Part shown: positions 35,741 through 45,461 of the stretch, one piece after another
Numbering within the stretch: the first letter of the stretch is position 1
Layout: each line of letters starts with the position of its first letter
Assembly (NCBI RefSeq): GCF_000337455.1
Contig: NZ_AOIU01000035.1
Coordinates: 1 to 55,644, forward strand
Direction of reading: 5' to 3'
Length of the DNA stretch: 55,644 nucleotides
Origin: Halosimplex carlsbadense 2-9-1
GTDB lineage: Archaea > Halobacteriota > Halobacteria > Halobacteriales > Haloarculaceae
Notes under the pieces: model-generated
Told to the model about the DNA's origin: nothing
Databases searched by the model: none
What the model saw: the letters and a program-made list of their open reading frames with translations, nothing else
Position numbers and translations under genes: made by a program

Positions 35741-36049
35741 ATGGTCCCCGAAATCGTCGACTACGGCCTCGTCGCCGCGTACCTCCTCCTGATGGGACTG
35801 CTCGCGGTCCGGTACCGACGCGGCGAGATAGCGGACCGGAAGCTGACGCTCTACGTCGGCATGTGTCTCACCTGGCTGGCCTACGGACTGCTGCAGGTCA
35901 CGCAGGACGGACCGATCCCGACCGGAACGACGCTGAACGACGGGCTCGACGCGCTCGCGGTCGTCCTCCTCGTCGCCGGGATCTACCTGCTGTATCGGGG
36001 CTGGCGCTCCGACGATGGCGACAGCGAGACTGCGGTCCCGAACAGGTGA
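35741..36049 (+). CDS. Small three-helix membrane protein
   Basis: A 102-residue protein with three hydrophobic helices (LVAAYLLLMGLLAVRY, LTLYVGMCLTWLAYGLLQ and LDALAVVLLVAGIYLLYRGW) and a short acidic tail. The start at 35741 begins directly with a typical membrane N-terminus. It ends seven bases before the convergent rfcL stop. No function can be read from it. Confidence 0.75.
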   Translation: MVPEIVDYGLVAAYLLLMGLLAVRYRRGEIADRKLTLYVGMCLTWLAYGLLQVTQDGPIPTGTTLNDGLDALAVVLLVAGIYLLYRGWRSDDGDSETAVPNR

Positions 36050-36055
36050 CCGCCG

Positions 36056-37534
36056 CTACATGAAGTCGGTGAGTCCGGACTGCGAGTCGTCGTCGGCGTC
36101 CGCCTCGTCGGTGGCTTCGTCGGCGTCGTCCCCGTCGGCCGACTCGCCGTCGGCCCCGTCGAGCGCCGCCTGCGCGGGTTCGCCGTCGTCGCTCCCCGAG
36201 TCGGGGGCCGCACCGTCGCCGGCGTGAGCGTTGTCGAAGGCGCCGCCGGCGTTCTCGACGGCCCGTTCCTCCCGCAGGCGCTCGGCGTCCTCGACGATCG
36301 ACTGGACCTTGTTGGTGTCCTCGCCGCTGCCGGTGATAAACGAGACGTGCTTGGCTTCCAGCTCGTACTTCGCCGTCATCGCGACGGTCAGCTCGCGGTT
36401 CTTGCAGTGGTGGGTCATCACCGAGAGGTGGGGCAGGATCTCGCGGCGAGCCGTCGACATGCTGACGCCGCCGGCCTCGGCGATCCGCCGGGCGATGTAG
36501 TCCCGTTTGTTCCGGGTCCCCCGCGAGCGACCGAGCTTCGACCAGTAGCTCGGCGGCCCGTAGCGGGTCCACCCGCCCTTGGGCTCGCGGCGGGCCGCGG
36601 CGACGCCGGCGGTCATGTTGTCGCCGGCGTAGCGCCAGAACGTGTAGTTCTGCGTCGCGCGCACGCGGCCGAGCCAGCGGTCCGCGTTCGACAGGAAGTC
36701 GTAGGCGACCGCCAGCTCCTCGCCCTCGTAGTCCTTGGGCATGTTGTCCTCGATCCAGTTAATCAGGTCGTCCGGCGTCTCGTCGACGTCGTAGGACGCC
36801 TTCAGCGCCTCCTCCGCGCCGGCCTCCTTGATCACCGTGTCGAGGTAGTTGAACACGCCCTCCGTCTTGTCGCGTTCGCCGGTCACCACGTCGTCGGCGC
36901 CGATGCGGTCGCGGCCCTCGGCCATCGCCTGGAGGTCCTTGATCGCGCCCCGAAGGTCGCCGCTGTTCATCTCGGCGATCTGGTCGAGGGCGGCGTCGTC
37001 GTACTCGACGCCCTCCTTCCGACACAGGTCGCGGAGGACGGGGACGATCGACCGCTTGGACACGTCCCGGAACTCGATGTCCTGACAGGCGTTGCGGAGG
37101 CCGTTGGACATGTCGTAGAACTCGTTGGCGATGAGGATCATCGGCTGGCTGGCCTCCTTGACCAGCGAGGTGATCGCCGCTGACCCGCCCCGATCCACGT
37201 TGCCGTGGAGGTTGTCGGCCTCGTCGAGGATGACCACCCGGCGTCCGGCCTCGCCGGCGGTGAGCGTGCCGGACTTGGCGGCCTCGCCGGCGACCCGCTC
37301 GATCACGTCCTTCGTCCGCGAGTCCGAGGCGTTGAGTTCGATGGTCGCCCACCCCTCGTCGCTGGCCAGCGCGTGGGCCGCGGAGGTCTTGCCGATCCCG
37401 GGCGACCCGTGGAGCACGACCGCTTCCCGGTGGTCCTCCCAGGTGTCGGCCCACTCTCGCAGGGCGTCGCGGGCCTTGTCGTTGCCGCGGATCTCGGCGA
37501 GCGACGACGGCCGGTACTTCTCCGTCCAGTCCAT
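36056..37534 (-). CDS. rfcL: Replication factor C large subunit
   Basis: A 492-residue clamp-loader subunit that, with the small RFC subunit, loads PCNA at primer ends. It has Walker A GSPGIGKT at 43-50, Walker B VILDEAD at 101-107 and AAA sensor segments, with a collar domain in the second half. The last 70 residues are acidic and low complexity, ending in QSGLTDFM, a PCNA-interacting motif. The ATG at 37534 gives the family start MDWTEKYRPSSL. Complete and of normal length. Confidence 0.96.
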   Translation of the reverse strand: MDWTEKYRPSSLAEIRGNDKARDALREWADTWEDHREAVVLHGSPGIGKTSAAHALASDEGWATIELNASDSRTKDVIERVAGEAAKSGTLTAGEAGRRVVILDEADNLHGNVDRGGSAAITSLVKEASQPMILIANEFYDMSNGLRNACQDIEFRDVSKRSIVPVLRDLCRKEGVEYDDAALDQIAEMNSGDLRGAIKDLQAMAEGRDRIGADDVVTGERDKTEGVFNYLDTVIKEAGAEEALKASYDVDETPDDLINWIEDNMPKDYEGEELAVAYDFLSNADRWLGRVRATQNYTFWRYAGDNMTAGVAAARREPKGGWTRYGPPSYWSKLGRSRGTRNKRDYIARRIAEAGGVSMSTARREILPHLSVMTHHCKNRELTVAMTAKYELEAKHVSFITGSGEDTNKVQSIVEDAERLREERAVENAGGAFDNAHAGDGAAPDSGSDDGEPAQAALDGADGESADGDDADEATDEADADDDSQSGLTDFM

Positions 37535-37660
37535 TGGCGGAACGGAAGCGTGTGAGGGGGTTAGTGGTTTCGGAGCGCCGACCGCGATAGCGGTTGTCCG
37601 TGCGACCGGCCCCGCGTCCGCCGGCGGGCTGGTTTTCCGACCGCGGTCCCAACTGACGAC

Positions 37661-38752
37661 ATGGCCACGTTCGGCGACGCGCGCGAGTTCGGAACGCGGG
37701 TCTACGCGGACTTCTCCGAGAAGAACGTGACGTTCATGGCGGCGGGGCTGGCGTACAACGCCTTCCTCTCGCTGGCGCCGCTGTTGCTCCTGTTGTTCAT
37801 CGTGCTCTCCACCGTCGGTGGCGGGCTGGAGGAGCGCGTCGTCGAGGCGTCGGCGAGCTGGCTTCCCGGTCCCATCGCCGACATCGTCGCGCAACTGTTC
37901 GCGGGCGACGCCGCGGCGGGCGGCGCGTCGGTCGTCGGCCTCGTCGTCCTCCTGTGGGGCGCGCTGAAGATATTCCGCGGGCTCGACACCGCCTTCTCGG
38001 AGATCTACGAGACCGAGTCGGACAACTCTTTCACGGACAAGCTGCGCGACGGCGTCGTCGTCCTCGTCGCGCTGGTCGTCGCCGTGCTCGCGACCGTCGG
38101 CGTCAGCGCGGCGTTCGCCGTCTTCTCGGACACCGTCCCCTTGCTCGGCCTGTTGACGCCGCTGGTGCTGGTCGCGGGCCTCGTCCTCGCCTTCCTCCCG
38201 ATGTACTACGTCTTCCCCGACGAGGACCTCGGGTGGACGGACGTGCTTCCGGGGACGGTCTTCGCCGCCGTCGGCTGGGCGATATTCCAGAGCCTGTTCC
38301 AGGTGTACCTGACGTTCAGCGACCCCGGTTCGAGCAGCTTCTTCGGCGGCGTCATCGTCGTCGTCACCTACCTCTACTTCACGGCGCTGGTCCTCCTCCT
38401 CGGCGCGGTCATCAACGCCGTGCTGGGCGGCCACGCATCGGGACGGCCCGGCGGCGTCGGTCGGAGCGCGGGTGGCTACGAGCAGAAACGGAGAGCGTCG
38501 CTCGACCGCGGCGAACTGGACGCCTATCTGCGGGGACTGGACGAACAGCTCACCGCCCGCTACGAGGCCGCGCGGGCCGACCCCGACCGGGAGGGGCGGC
38601 CGAAACCGACCGGCGACGTCGACCTCGTCGAGTACGCGGCCGGCGACGGCGACCAGCGCCGGTGGACGGTCGAACTCAGCTGGAGCGCACCGGACGGCGA
38701 CGGACCGGGCGACGACCGACGCGGCGGTCGCCCCGACCGTGCGGACGACTGA
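37661..38752 (+). CDS. YihY/BrkB-family membrane protein
   Basis: A 363-residue protein with six helices in the first 265 residues, starting with the family pattern VTFMAAGLAYNAFLSLAPLLLLL, then GLVVLLWGALKIFRGLDTAFSEIY and a last helix YLYFTALVLLLGAVINAVLGG. A hydrophilic tail of about 95 residues follows (about 268-363). The family, formerly annotated as ribonuclease BN, is widespread and of unsettled function. It is divergent from rfcL. Confidence 0.9.
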   Translation: MATFGDAREFGTRVYADFSEKNVTFMAAGLAYNAFLSLAPLLLLLFIVLSTVGGGLEERVVEASASWLPGPIADIVAQLFAGDAAAGGASVVGLVVLLWGALKIFRGLDTAFSEIYETESDNSFTDKLRDGVVVLVALVVAVLATVGVSAAFAVFSDTVPLLGLLTPLVLVAGLVLAFLPMYYVFPDEDLGWTDVLPGTVFAAVGWAIFQSLFQVYLTFSDPGSSSFFGGVIVVVTYLYFTALVLLLGAVINAVLGGHASGRPGGVGRSAGGYEQKRRASLDRGELDAYLRGLDEQLTARYEAARADPDREGRPKPTGDVDLVEYAAGDGDQRRWTVELSWSAPDGDGPGDDRRGGRPDRADD

Positions 38753-38804
38753 GCGACGATCGTGGCGGTGTCAGCAGTGTGGTCGTGGCTGTCGCCGCCG
38801 GTCT

Positions 38805-39716
38805 TCAGCGGTCGTCGTCGACGGCGATCCGTCCGCGGAGTTCGTGTTCCGACGCGGGGCTGATCGTGATGTCGGCCTCGTCGAACCGCCGTCTGACCCG
38901 TCGGGTGAACGCGGATCTGGCCTCGAAGACCTCCTGTTGGCGGGGGTCTTCGAGCCAGAAGTGGGCGCGCAGTTGAACCACTCCGTCGGCGAGTTCGTCG
39001 ACGAAGGCCACCGGTTCCGGTCGCTCGGCGACCCCGTCGAGGCCACGGGCGACGGATTCGAGGATCTCCGTGGCGCGTTCGGGGTCGTCGGCGTAGTCGA
39101 CGCCGACCCGCTCGACGACGCGGTAGCGGCCGCGGCCGAACGGGCGGGTGATCGCCCCGCTCGTCAGGACGGTGTTGGGGACGGTGACCAGCGCGCCGTC
39201 GGGGTTCTCGACGCGCGTGACGCGGAGCGTGATCGCCTCGACGGTGCCTTCGCCGCCCTCCCACTCGATGTAGTCACCGACGCTGAACTCCGGGTCGAAC
39301 ACGAGGACGAGCCCGCTGACGAGCGATCCGACGACGGTCTGGGCGGCGACGCCGACTGCGAGCGTCGCCGCCGCGACGACCAGCGCCGAACTCGTGAGGA
39401 CGTTCGCGAGGCCGGCCATGCCCGCGCCGACGACGACCGCGACGGCGACGACGAGCACGCGGACGTAGCGCGCGATGGCGTCTTGGACGGTCGGATTCCC
39501 GCGGTTCCGTCGCCGGACCGCGCGGCTGATCAGCGGTTCGACGACGAGCAGACCGACGAGGAGGACGACCGTCGCACCCAGGAGGAACCACGCCCAGCGG
39601 ACGAGGGTCGGCGCGAATTCGGCCAGCTCTTCCGGGCCGACACCGGGCGTGGCCGTCCCGTTGCCGGGCGTCCCCGTCTCGGTCTGTCGCAGAACGGACC
39701 TGGCGGAGGCGACCAT
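38805..39716 (-). CDS. MscS-family mechanosensitive channel
   Basis: A 303-residue small-conductance mechanosensitive channel protein. Three helices lie in the first 150 residues, with the pore helix LVVAAATLAVGVAAQTVVGSLVSG, and the beta domain follows with SVGDYIEWEGGEGTVEAIT and LVTVPNTVLTSGAITRP. It opens under membrane tension to release solutes. The start at 39716 gives a signal-like extracellular N-terminus with a Gly/Thr-rich stretch (TETGTPGNGTATPG). Confidence 0.92.
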   Translation of the reverse strand: MVASARSVLRQTETGTPGNGTATPGVGPEELAEFAPTLVRWAWFLLGATVVLLVGLLVVEPLISRAVRRRNRGNPTVQDAIARYVRVLVVAVAVVVGAGMAGLANVLTSSALVVAAATLAVGVAAQTVVGSLVSGLVLVFDPEFSVGDYIEWEGGEGTVEAITLRVTRVENPDGALVTVPNTVLTSGAITRPFGRGRYRVVERVGVDYADDPERATEILESVARGLDGVAERPEPVAFVDELADGVVQLRAHFWLEDPRQQEVFEARSAFTRRVRRRFDEADITISPASEHELRGRIAVDDDR

Positions 39717-39867
39717 GGGTACTCCCCGGCCGCCACGGCAAAAGGTAGCCGCCGCGTACCGCGGTTCGCTCGTCCGCACCGCGACGGCTCGCCGGGCCGA
39801 CGACCGCTCGAACCGCCGTATCTCACTCCAGAAAGCATTTTCCACAGGCCTCGAAGGGGGGAGGTGT

Positions 39868-40425
39868 ATGGTAGACACGGATACGAAACGAGCGGCCGGT
39901 CGCGGGCTGGCAGGGGGAATCGCCGCCTGGATACTGGGCTATCTCGTCGTGTACGTGCTGTACGGGAGCGATGTCCAGAACTCCTTCGGGTCGAGCGTGC
40001 TGGAGGTCTTCACCGGCGAGCCGGTCGCCTGGAAGCTCGTCGGCTGGCTGTTCTACAACGCCCACAACGTCGCTGTCCAGATATCGCTGCTCGGCCAGCG
40101 GTCGGTCAACCTCGTCACCGGCGCGGACGAAGGCGGCCTGACCGCGCTACTGGCTCTCCCGCCGGTTCTGTTGGCCCTCGGCGGCGCGGTCGCCGCCTGG
40201 AACACCGCCGCGGAACCGACGACGGCCGCGCGCAACGGCGCCGCGGTCGTGCTGGGATACCTCCCGCTCTCGCTCGCGGGAGCCCTCCTGTTCGCTATCG
40301 GGAGCGGTGACGGCCCCTCGGCCGGCCCCGCGCTGGTGACCGCCGTCCTGCTCGCCGGAGTCGTGTATCCGCTCGTCTTCGGCGCGGTCGGCGGGCTCGT
40401 CGGCGGTCACCTCTCGGCCGACTAG
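39868..40425 (+). CDS. Five-helix haloarchaeal membrane protein
   Basis: A 185-residue protein with about five helices; the first is GIAAWILGYLVVYVLY, and the last two are LAGALLFAIGS and VTAVLLAGVVYPLVFGAVGG. The ATG at 39868 follows the Shine-Dalgarno match GGAGGT at a five-base spacing. Similar proteins occur in many haloarchaea; function unknown. It is divergent from the MscS gene. Confidence 0.78.
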   Translation: MVDTDTKRAAGRGLAGGIAAWILGYLVVYVLYGSDVQNSFGSSVLEVFTGEPVAWKLVGWLFYNAHNVAVQISLLGQRSVNLVTGADEGGLTALLALPPVLLALGGAVAAWNTAAEPTTAARNGAAVVLGYLPLSLAGALLFAIGSGDGPSAGPALVTAVLLAGVVYPLVFGAVGGLVGGHLSAD

Positions 40426-40480
40426 CGCGCCGCCCCGACGGAGTCGCCGACGGACGGCCGCTCTCGGTGGTTCGACACGC

Positions 40481-40487
40481 TTTTATC
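40481..40487 (+). promoter_or_regulatory. TATA box of the XRE-type regulator gene
   Basis: TTTTATC lies 24 bp before the ATG at 40511, which indicates a leaderless transcript and supports that start over an in-frame ATG at 40499. Confidence 0.6.
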
Positions 40488-40510
40488 GTCAGTCGTCGAT
40501 GCTCGGGCAA

Positions 40511-41212
40511 ATGGGAGAGCGCCGCGAGCTGGCAGAGAAGATCGCGGGCGAGATCGCCCTCAGCGACGACCCCGGCGGCACCCTCCGGAAGTGGCGCACC
40601 GACTTCGAGGTCGCCCAGACCGAGCTGGCCGACGAACTGGGCGTCTCGCCGTCGGTGGTCTCGGACTACGAGAGCGGTCGTCGCGAGAGTCCGGGTATCG
40701 GCGTCGTCAAGCGCACCGTCGAGGCGCTGTTGACCATCGACGAGCGCCGCGGGGGCAGCCACATCCGCCAACACGCCCGGGTCCTCTCGGCGGGGTTCGA
40801 CGCCGATATCGTTCAGGACCTCCGGGAGTACCCTACCGCCGTCCCGGTCGGCGACTTCTACGACGCCATCGGCGCCACGGAGATCGTCTCGGGCGCCCAG
40901 GAGACCGTCGCCGGCCACACCGTCATCGACAGCATCCAGGCCATCTCTCGGCTGTCCTCCGAGGAGTTCTACCGCCTCTACGGCCAGTCGACCAACCGGG
41001 CCTTGGTGTTCACCAACGTCACCAGCGGCGAGGGCGCCATGGTCGCCCTGCGCGTGCTGAACCCGACGCCCAACGCCGTCGTCCTCCAGGGGCTCGACGA
41101 CGAGAGCGTCTGGCAACACGCCGGCGACCTGGCGCGGATCGACGGCTACTCGCTCGCGGCCTGTCCGACCGACTTAGACGAGATGCTCGCTCGCGTGCGC
41201 GAACTGCCTTGA
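40511..41212 (+). CDS. XRE-type helix-turn-helix regulator with effector domain
   Basis: A 233-residue archaeal regulator. A Cro/CI-type helix-turn-helix occupies about residues 25-65 (AQTELADELGVSPSVVSDYES), and the remaining residues form a conserved domain (for example HTVIDSIQAISRLSSEEFYR and ALVFTNVTSGEGAMVALRVL) found in a family of archaeal transcription factors of unknown target. The ATG at 40511 fits the leaderless TATA box upstream. The gene lies upstream of a GNAT gene with 61 bp between. Confidence 0.85.
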   Translation: MGERRELAEKIAGEIALSDDPGGTLRKWRTDFEVAQTELADELGVSPSVVSDYESGRRESPGIGVVKRTVEALLTIDERRGGSHIRQHARVLSAGFDADIVQDLREYPTAVPVGDFYDAIGATEIVSGAQETVAGHTVIDSIQAISRLSSEEFYRLYGQSTNRALVFTNVTSGEGAMVALRVLNPTPNAVVLQGLDDESVWQHAGDLARIDGYSLAACPTDLDEMLARVRELP

Positions 41213-41273
41213 GCGTGCGGACTCCTCCCACGTCGGAAGAACGCTGAAGGGGCTCGCCGGCGTCCCGGCGAGC

Positions 41274-41792
41274 ATGAGCGAACCGCTGTTCATGGAGGCC
41301 GAGCGGGTGACCTTCCACCCGATCGAGGAGGACGACCTGGAGTTCTTCCGCGACCTGATCAACCACCCCGAGGTGCGCGAAGGGTTGGCGGCGACCGAAC
41401 CGCGAAACATGGCCGACGAGCGCGAGTGGTTCGAGTCGCTCGGCGAGGACGGCGTCCAGTTCTGCCTGCGCGTCGGGGGCGAACGGGTCGGGACCGTCAG
41501 CTTCCGCGGCGTCAGCGAACAGTGGGGCGTCGCCGAACTCGCCCACTTCTTCCACCCCGACCACTGGGGGAACGGCTACGCCACCGAGGCGGTCCGGCGG
41601 ATGACGACCTACGGCTTCGAGGAGCGCCGCCTCGACAAGGTGTGGGCGCAGGTGTTCGCGTTCAACGAGGCTTCGGTGCGCGTTCTGGAGAAGGCCGGGT
41701 TCGACCACGAGGCGACCCTGCCCGACCAGGCGTTCGCCCGCGGCGAGCGCGTCGACATCGAGCGCTACGGCGCGCTCGCTTCCGAGTGGTGA
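41274..41792 (+). CDS. GNAT acetyltransferase, RimJ/RimL type
   Basis: A 172-residue N-acetyltransferase. It starts LFMEAERVTFHPIEEDDLEF, has the acetyl-CoA loop HWGNGYATEAVRRMTTYGFEE and the segment FAFNEASVRVLEKAGF typical of RimJ/RimL-like enzymes that acetylate protein N-termini or small amines. The substrate is not known. It ends just before a convergent intergenic region filled with the repeat element at 41860. Confidence 0.9.
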   Translation: MSEPLFMEAERVTFHPIEEDDLEFFRDLINHPEVREGLAATEPRNMADEREWFESLGEDGVQFCLRVGGERVGTVSFRGVSEQWGVAELAHFFHPDHWGNGYATEAVRRMTTYGFEERRLDKVWAQVFAFNEASVRVLEKAGFDHEATLPDQAFARGERVDIERYGALASEW

Positions 41793-41859
41793 CAGACTGG
41801 TAACGGCGAGGCCATCGTACGACAGTTCACATTTCCGTTGTTCACTCCCTCAATTTGCT

Positions 41860-42132
41860 CAGTACAGGCGATAGACGTAGCAATCCACCGCGGCGCGCGC
41901 TGTCGCGACTCTCGTGTCGCGACAGCATCGTGCGAGGGATGAGCGAGCCGGAGGCGAGCGAATCGGTTGGGGAGGTGTGTGGCTGTCTGCGGTGCTGTGC
42001 GGTCCTTGGCGGACTGAAAGGGCGAGGCGCGCTCGCGTTCAATTCAGTCGCCTGAGCGGGCACTATCCGCGCGGGCTGTGCTGAGAGCGCGGATATCCCG
42101 GTCAGCGACCGCGAGCACGCCGAGGGCTTTCA
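41860..42132 (+). repeat. Structured dispersed repeat element, copy 1
   Basis: Lies in the 444-bp gap between convergent genes. It contains, in order, CAGTACAGG (41860), a perfect 10-bp stem CTGTCGCGAC/GTCGCGACAG (41900-41909 with 41916-41925), GCGAGGGATGAG (about 41932), GAATCGGTTGGGGAGG (about 41959), GTCTGCGGTGCTGT (about 41984), GACTGAA/TTCAGTC arms (about 42012-42050), and a stem TATCCGCGC/GCGCGGATA (42064-42072 with 42087-42095). The first half recurs at 55401-55533 and a short part at 43434-43490. Small frames inside it look like chance. Whether it is transcribed is not visible. Confidence 0.6.
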
Positions 42133-42236
42133 TCGCTTGCTGCCTCCGGTGAGTGCGGTCGCTGTCGTTCGACTTCATCCCGCGACTCGTACAACCGAAA
42201 CGTATGATAAGTGAGCACGCAGACGAAGCCGAGGAT

Positions 42237-43376
42237 CTACAATCCGAGTTCCCGCCCCAGGACGAGCCGCTGGATCTCGCTGGTCCCCTCGCCGATCTCC
42301 ATGAGCTTCGCGTCGCGGAAGAACCGCTGGGGCGCGAAGTCGGTCGTGTAGCCGTAGCCGCCCAGCACCTGCACGGCGTCCTCGGCGACCTCCCGCGAGA
42401 TCTCCGAGGCGTCGAGTTTCGCCATCGAGGACAGGCGCGTCACGTCCTCCCCGTTGTCGTAGGCCACCGCGGCCTTGTGCGTCAGCAGGCGCGCCCGCTC
42501 GATCTTGCGGTCCATCGCGACGAGCATGTCCCGGACGGCGTCGAACTCGCCGATGGGCTGGCCGAACTGCTCGCGCTCCTGGGCGTATTCGAGCGCGGCC
42601 TCGAAGGCGCCCTGCGCGATCCCGACCGACAGCGCGGCGATGGAGATCCGTCCGCCGTCGAGGGTCTTTTTCGTCTGGTCCCACCCCTCGCCGGGCTCGC
42701 CGAGCAGTCGGTCCTCGGGGATCCGCAGGTCCGACAGCTGGATCTCACAGGTCGGCGAGGCGTTCAGCCCCATCTTGTCCCAGACGGTCGTCACCTCGAA
42801 GCCGTCGTCCTCCGGATCCACGACGAACGTCGAGATGCCGTCGTAGCCCGCTCCCGGCTCCGTGACCGCTTTCACGAGGACCGAGCCCGCGACGTTCGCG
42901 TTGGTGATGAACTGCTTCGTGCCGTTGATCACCCACTCGTCGCCGTCTTTCTCGGCAGTAGTGTCCATATCGGAGGCGTCCGAGCCCGACCCGGGTTCGG
43001 TCAGCGCCCACGCACCCAGCGAGTCGCCTGTCGCGAGCGGTTCGAGCCACCGCTCTCTCTGCTCGTCGGTGCCGAACAGCTCGATGGGTTTGCTCCCCAG
43101 CGAGACGTGCGCGGCGTAGGAGAGGCCGATCGACCCCGACACCCGCCCGAGTTCCTCCGTGACGAGCGCGTACATGAGCTGGTCGCCGCCGAGGCCACCG
43201 TACTCCTCCGAGACGGGGACGCCCATCACGTCCAGCTCCGCGAGGTCGTCGAACACCTCTGCCGGGAAGCGGTGTTCGTCCTCGATCTCCTGGGCGATGG
43301 GTTCGATCTCCTCGTCGCAAAACTCCCGCACCGTGTCGCGGATCATCCGGTGCTCGTCCGGGAGGGTGAAGTCCAT
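42237..43376 (-). CDS. Acyl-CoA dehydrogenase
   Basis: A 379-residue flavoenzyme that introduces the alpha-beta double bond in acyl-CoA during fatty-acid or branched-chain breakdown. It has the FAD and substrate segments ALTEPGSGSDASDM and GTKQFITNANVA, and the C-terminal catalytic base Glu363 in IGEGTSEIQRL. Length and domain order are normal (N-terminal helical, middle beta, C-terminal helical). A TATA box (complement of ATAAAGG, about 43400-43406) lies 24-30 bp before the ATG at 43376, so the transcript is leaderless. Confidence 0.94.
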   Translation of the reverse strand: MDFTLPDEHRMIRDTVREFCDEEIEPIAQEIEDEHRFPAEVFDDLAELDVMGVPVSEEYGGLGGDQLMYALVTEELGRVSGSIGLSYAAHVSLGSKPIELFGTDEQRERWLEPLATGDSLGAWALTEPGSGSDASDMDTTAEKDGDEWVINGTKQFITNANVAGSVLVKAVTEPGAGYDGISTFVVDPEDDGFEVTTVWDKMGLNASPTCEIQLSDLRIPEDRLLGEPGEGWDQTKKTLDGGRISIAALSVGIAQGAFEAALEYAQEREQFGQPIGEFDAVRDMLVAMDRKIERARLLTHKAAVAYDNGEDVTRLSSMAKLDASEISREVAEDAVQVLGGYGYTTDFAPQRFFRDAKLMEIGEGTSEIQRLVLGRELGL

Positions 43377-43433
43377 ACGCAAATATTGCCGGCGACGAGA
43401 ATAAAGGCTGTGTCGGCGGGGCGGCGGATCGGT

Positions 43434-43562
43434 CAGTACAGGAAGTGTAGGTAGCCGTGCGGTCGGCGCGTGCTGTCGAGCGATGCGAGACGCTGGCCGC
43501 TCCGATGCGAGTAGTGTGGGAGCGACGCTTCCACGGACCGTGCGAGCGGGCCCCTGGCCCGC
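43434..43562 (+). repeat. Partial copy of the dispersed repeat and a perfect hairpin
   Basis: CAGTACAGG at 43434 followed by GTAG and GGCGCGTGCTGTCG mirrors the start of the element at 41860, then the match fades after about 43490. At 43546-43562 there is GCGGGCC-CCT-GGCCCGC, a perfect stem with a three-base loop. The rest of the 361-bp gap before 43738 has no convincing gene, although a plus-strand frame stays open across it. Confidence 0.4.
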
Positions 43563-43737
43563 GAGCAGACGGCCGTGCCGTGAGCGTGTCCGCCTCGTGG
43601 CGGGCCGCTCGAACTGGCCGCGCGAGGTCTGTGGGCGACCCGAACGTCGCCCGCATAGCCCGAGGGGACTCCTAGCGAGCGAGCCGAGGGCGCTGGATCG
43701 TGGCACTTTTCATCTCAACGTCGATATCAACTGGCGA

Positions 43738-44724
43738 ATGCCCTCCATCGGACAGCCGCGAACCACGGCTCTAGCGGTCGGGCTGCTCCTGCTCGTCGCC
43801 CTGTCGGGCTGTAGCAGCCTCTCCGGTACCGAATCGCCGACTCCCTCGACGACCGAACCGTCGGTCCCGACGCAGTCGGTGACCCAGACACCGATCCCGA
43901 CGGCGACCCCTTCGCCTTCACCCTCGCCGACGCCGGCCCCGACGGCGACACCGTCTCCTTCGCCCGCACCGACATCGACGCCGACGGCGACACCGTCGCC
44001 GACCGCGTCGCCCTCGCCCGACCGGCTTCCCGCGGGACTGGCCGACAGCGGCGTTCGTAACGTCACGCGAGTGGTCCGGACCCATCGGGCGAACGCGGCC
44101 GAGACGCCGGGCGTCGTGACTCACAGGACGAACTCGACGGCTCGGAACACCTCTATCGTCGCGGCGGTACGAGTGGCGGCCGGGCCGAACCTCACGCGGG
44201 TTCGGTACGTGTCTCGGTCACAGCGCGTGGCCGGGGCCGAGACGGAGAACAGAACGACGGTCGTCGCCGCGAACGGGACTGCCGTCAGACAGTACACCGT
44301 CGCCGGCGGGGACGTCGCGCTCGACAACACGCGCAACCGCACCGGGCTGTTCGACCGGTCGCTCCGCGGTCTCTCGACGGCCACGAACCCGCTCCGGGGA
44401 GCGCTCCGCCGGGGCAACTTCACCGTCGCCGGCGTCAACGACCGGGACGACGCCACGGTCGTGACGCTTCGCGCCGACCGATACGCGGGCGGTCAGTTGT
44501 ACGCCGCCGAGAACGTCGCGGCGTACAACGCGACGGTTCGGATCACGACCGACGGCGTGATCCGCTCGGCGACGGAGCGCATCGTCTCCCGAGCGGACGG
44601 GAGCGAGCGGAGATACGGGTTCACGTACGAGTTCGAACCGCGACCGGTCGACCTCCCGCGGGTGCCACGGGTCCCCGCGGAGATCCGTGTCGGGTCGGAC
44701 GACCCGGCGAACGACCGAAGCTAG
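43738..44724 (+). CDS. Lipoprotein with Thr/Ser/Pro-rich stalk
   Basis: A 328-residue secreted protein. The signal [15 protein letters not shown] ends in a lipobox with Cys25. Residues about 30-95 are Pro/Thr/Ser repeats ([14 protein letters not shown]), giving a stalk, then a globular domain of about 230 residues with many Asn-X-Thr/Ser sites (NVTRVV, NRTTVV). No enzyme motif is visible. The family is found across haloarchaea. It is anchored outside the membrane. Confidence 0.85.
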   Translation: MPSIGQPRTTALAVGLLLLVALSGCSSLSGTESPTPSTTEPSVPTQSVTQTPIPTATPSPSPSPTPAPTATPSPSPAPTSTPTATPSPTASPSPDRLPAGLADSGVRNVTRVVRTHRANAAETPGVVTHRTNSTARNTSIVAAVRVAAGPNLTRVRYVSRSQRVAGAETENRTTVVAANGTAVRQYTVAGGDVALDNTRNRTGLFDRSLRGLSTATNPLRGALRRGNFTVAGVNDRDDATVVTLRADRYAGGQLYAAENVAAYNATVRITTDGVIRSATERIVSRADGSERRYGFTYEFEPRPVDLPRVPRVPAEIRVGSDDPANDRS

Positions 44725-44790
44725 CTCGCGACGCGTTCGGTTCGCGACGGGGGTCGAACTCGCCCTCGAAACGGGTCGTCGCCCTGGAAC

Positions 44791-45345
44791 TCAGTTGCGC
44801 TCGGCGGCGCGGAGTTCGTCGTCGATGGTCGAGACGCCCTCGCGCTGGACGCCCTCCTCGTCGAGGACCGTCTGCATCCGCTGTTCGAACTCGTGTTCGG
44901 AGATCTCGCCCTCGACGTAGCGTTCCTTCAGGCGCTCGGTGCGGTCGTCGGCGCGCTGCTCGGCCGAGCGGGTGTCGAAGTTCTCGACCAGGTCCGCGAG
45001 GCCGACCATCCGGGCGTACTCGTTCTCGCGCTCGACGTAGGAGGCGACGCGGCCGAGGCGAATCCCCGCGATCTCGGTCGTACCGCTGACGGCCGAGGAC
45101 GCGCGGGCGGCGAGGCCGACGGCGACGGCGACCACTCCGACGACGGATACCGGGACGCCGACGACGAGGCCGACGACGAACAGCGGCAGCAGCGATCCGA
45201 GGGCGCCGGTACCCCCGAGGCCCAGGACCGCGGCGAGCAGCCAGCCGGCGATCCCCAGGACGGAGACGGCGGTCAGCGTGAGGAAGCCGAGCGTGATCCC
45301 GACCGTCGCCAGCAGGTGGTCGCTGGCCCAGTCCGTCAGTTCCAT
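44791..45345 (-). CDS. Membrane protein with C-terminal SHOCT domain
   Basis: A 184-residue protein with two to three helices in the first 85 residues and a C-terminal SHOCT motif (DDRTERLKERYVEGEISEHEFEQRM, about 132-156), a short helical module that links membrane proteins to partners or oligomers. It shares start and end with the neighbouring protein at 45462-46013. Start at 45345. Confidence 0.82.
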   Translation of the reverse strand: MELTDWASDHLLATVGITLGFLTLTAVSVLGIAGWLLAAVLGLGGTGALGSLLPLFVVGLVVGVPVSVVGVVAVAVGLAARASSAVSGTTEIAGIRLGRVASYVERENEYARMVGLADLVENFDTRSAEQRADDRTERLKERYVEGEISEHEFEQRMQTVLDEEGVQREGVSTIDDELRAAERN

Positions 45346-45461
45346 GTCCGGGCCGTGGCGCTCGGGCCACCTAAGCGCCGCGACCGCGGCCGGGCGGTTC
45401 GCCCCGGCGGAGGCGAGCGCGTCGCGGCTGTCACGCCGACCGGCGCCGACGCGGCGGCGTC

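Noticed and set aside
41842..42063. Two overlapping short frames between the GNAT and acyl-CoA dehydrogenase genes
   Set aside because: Both fall inside the repeat element, lack family features, and the second repeat copy does not preserve either frame.
43483..43737. An N-terminal extension of the lipoprotein gene
   Set aside because: The added residues are Arg-rich and would bury the signal peptide; the ATG at 43738 places the lipobox correctly.
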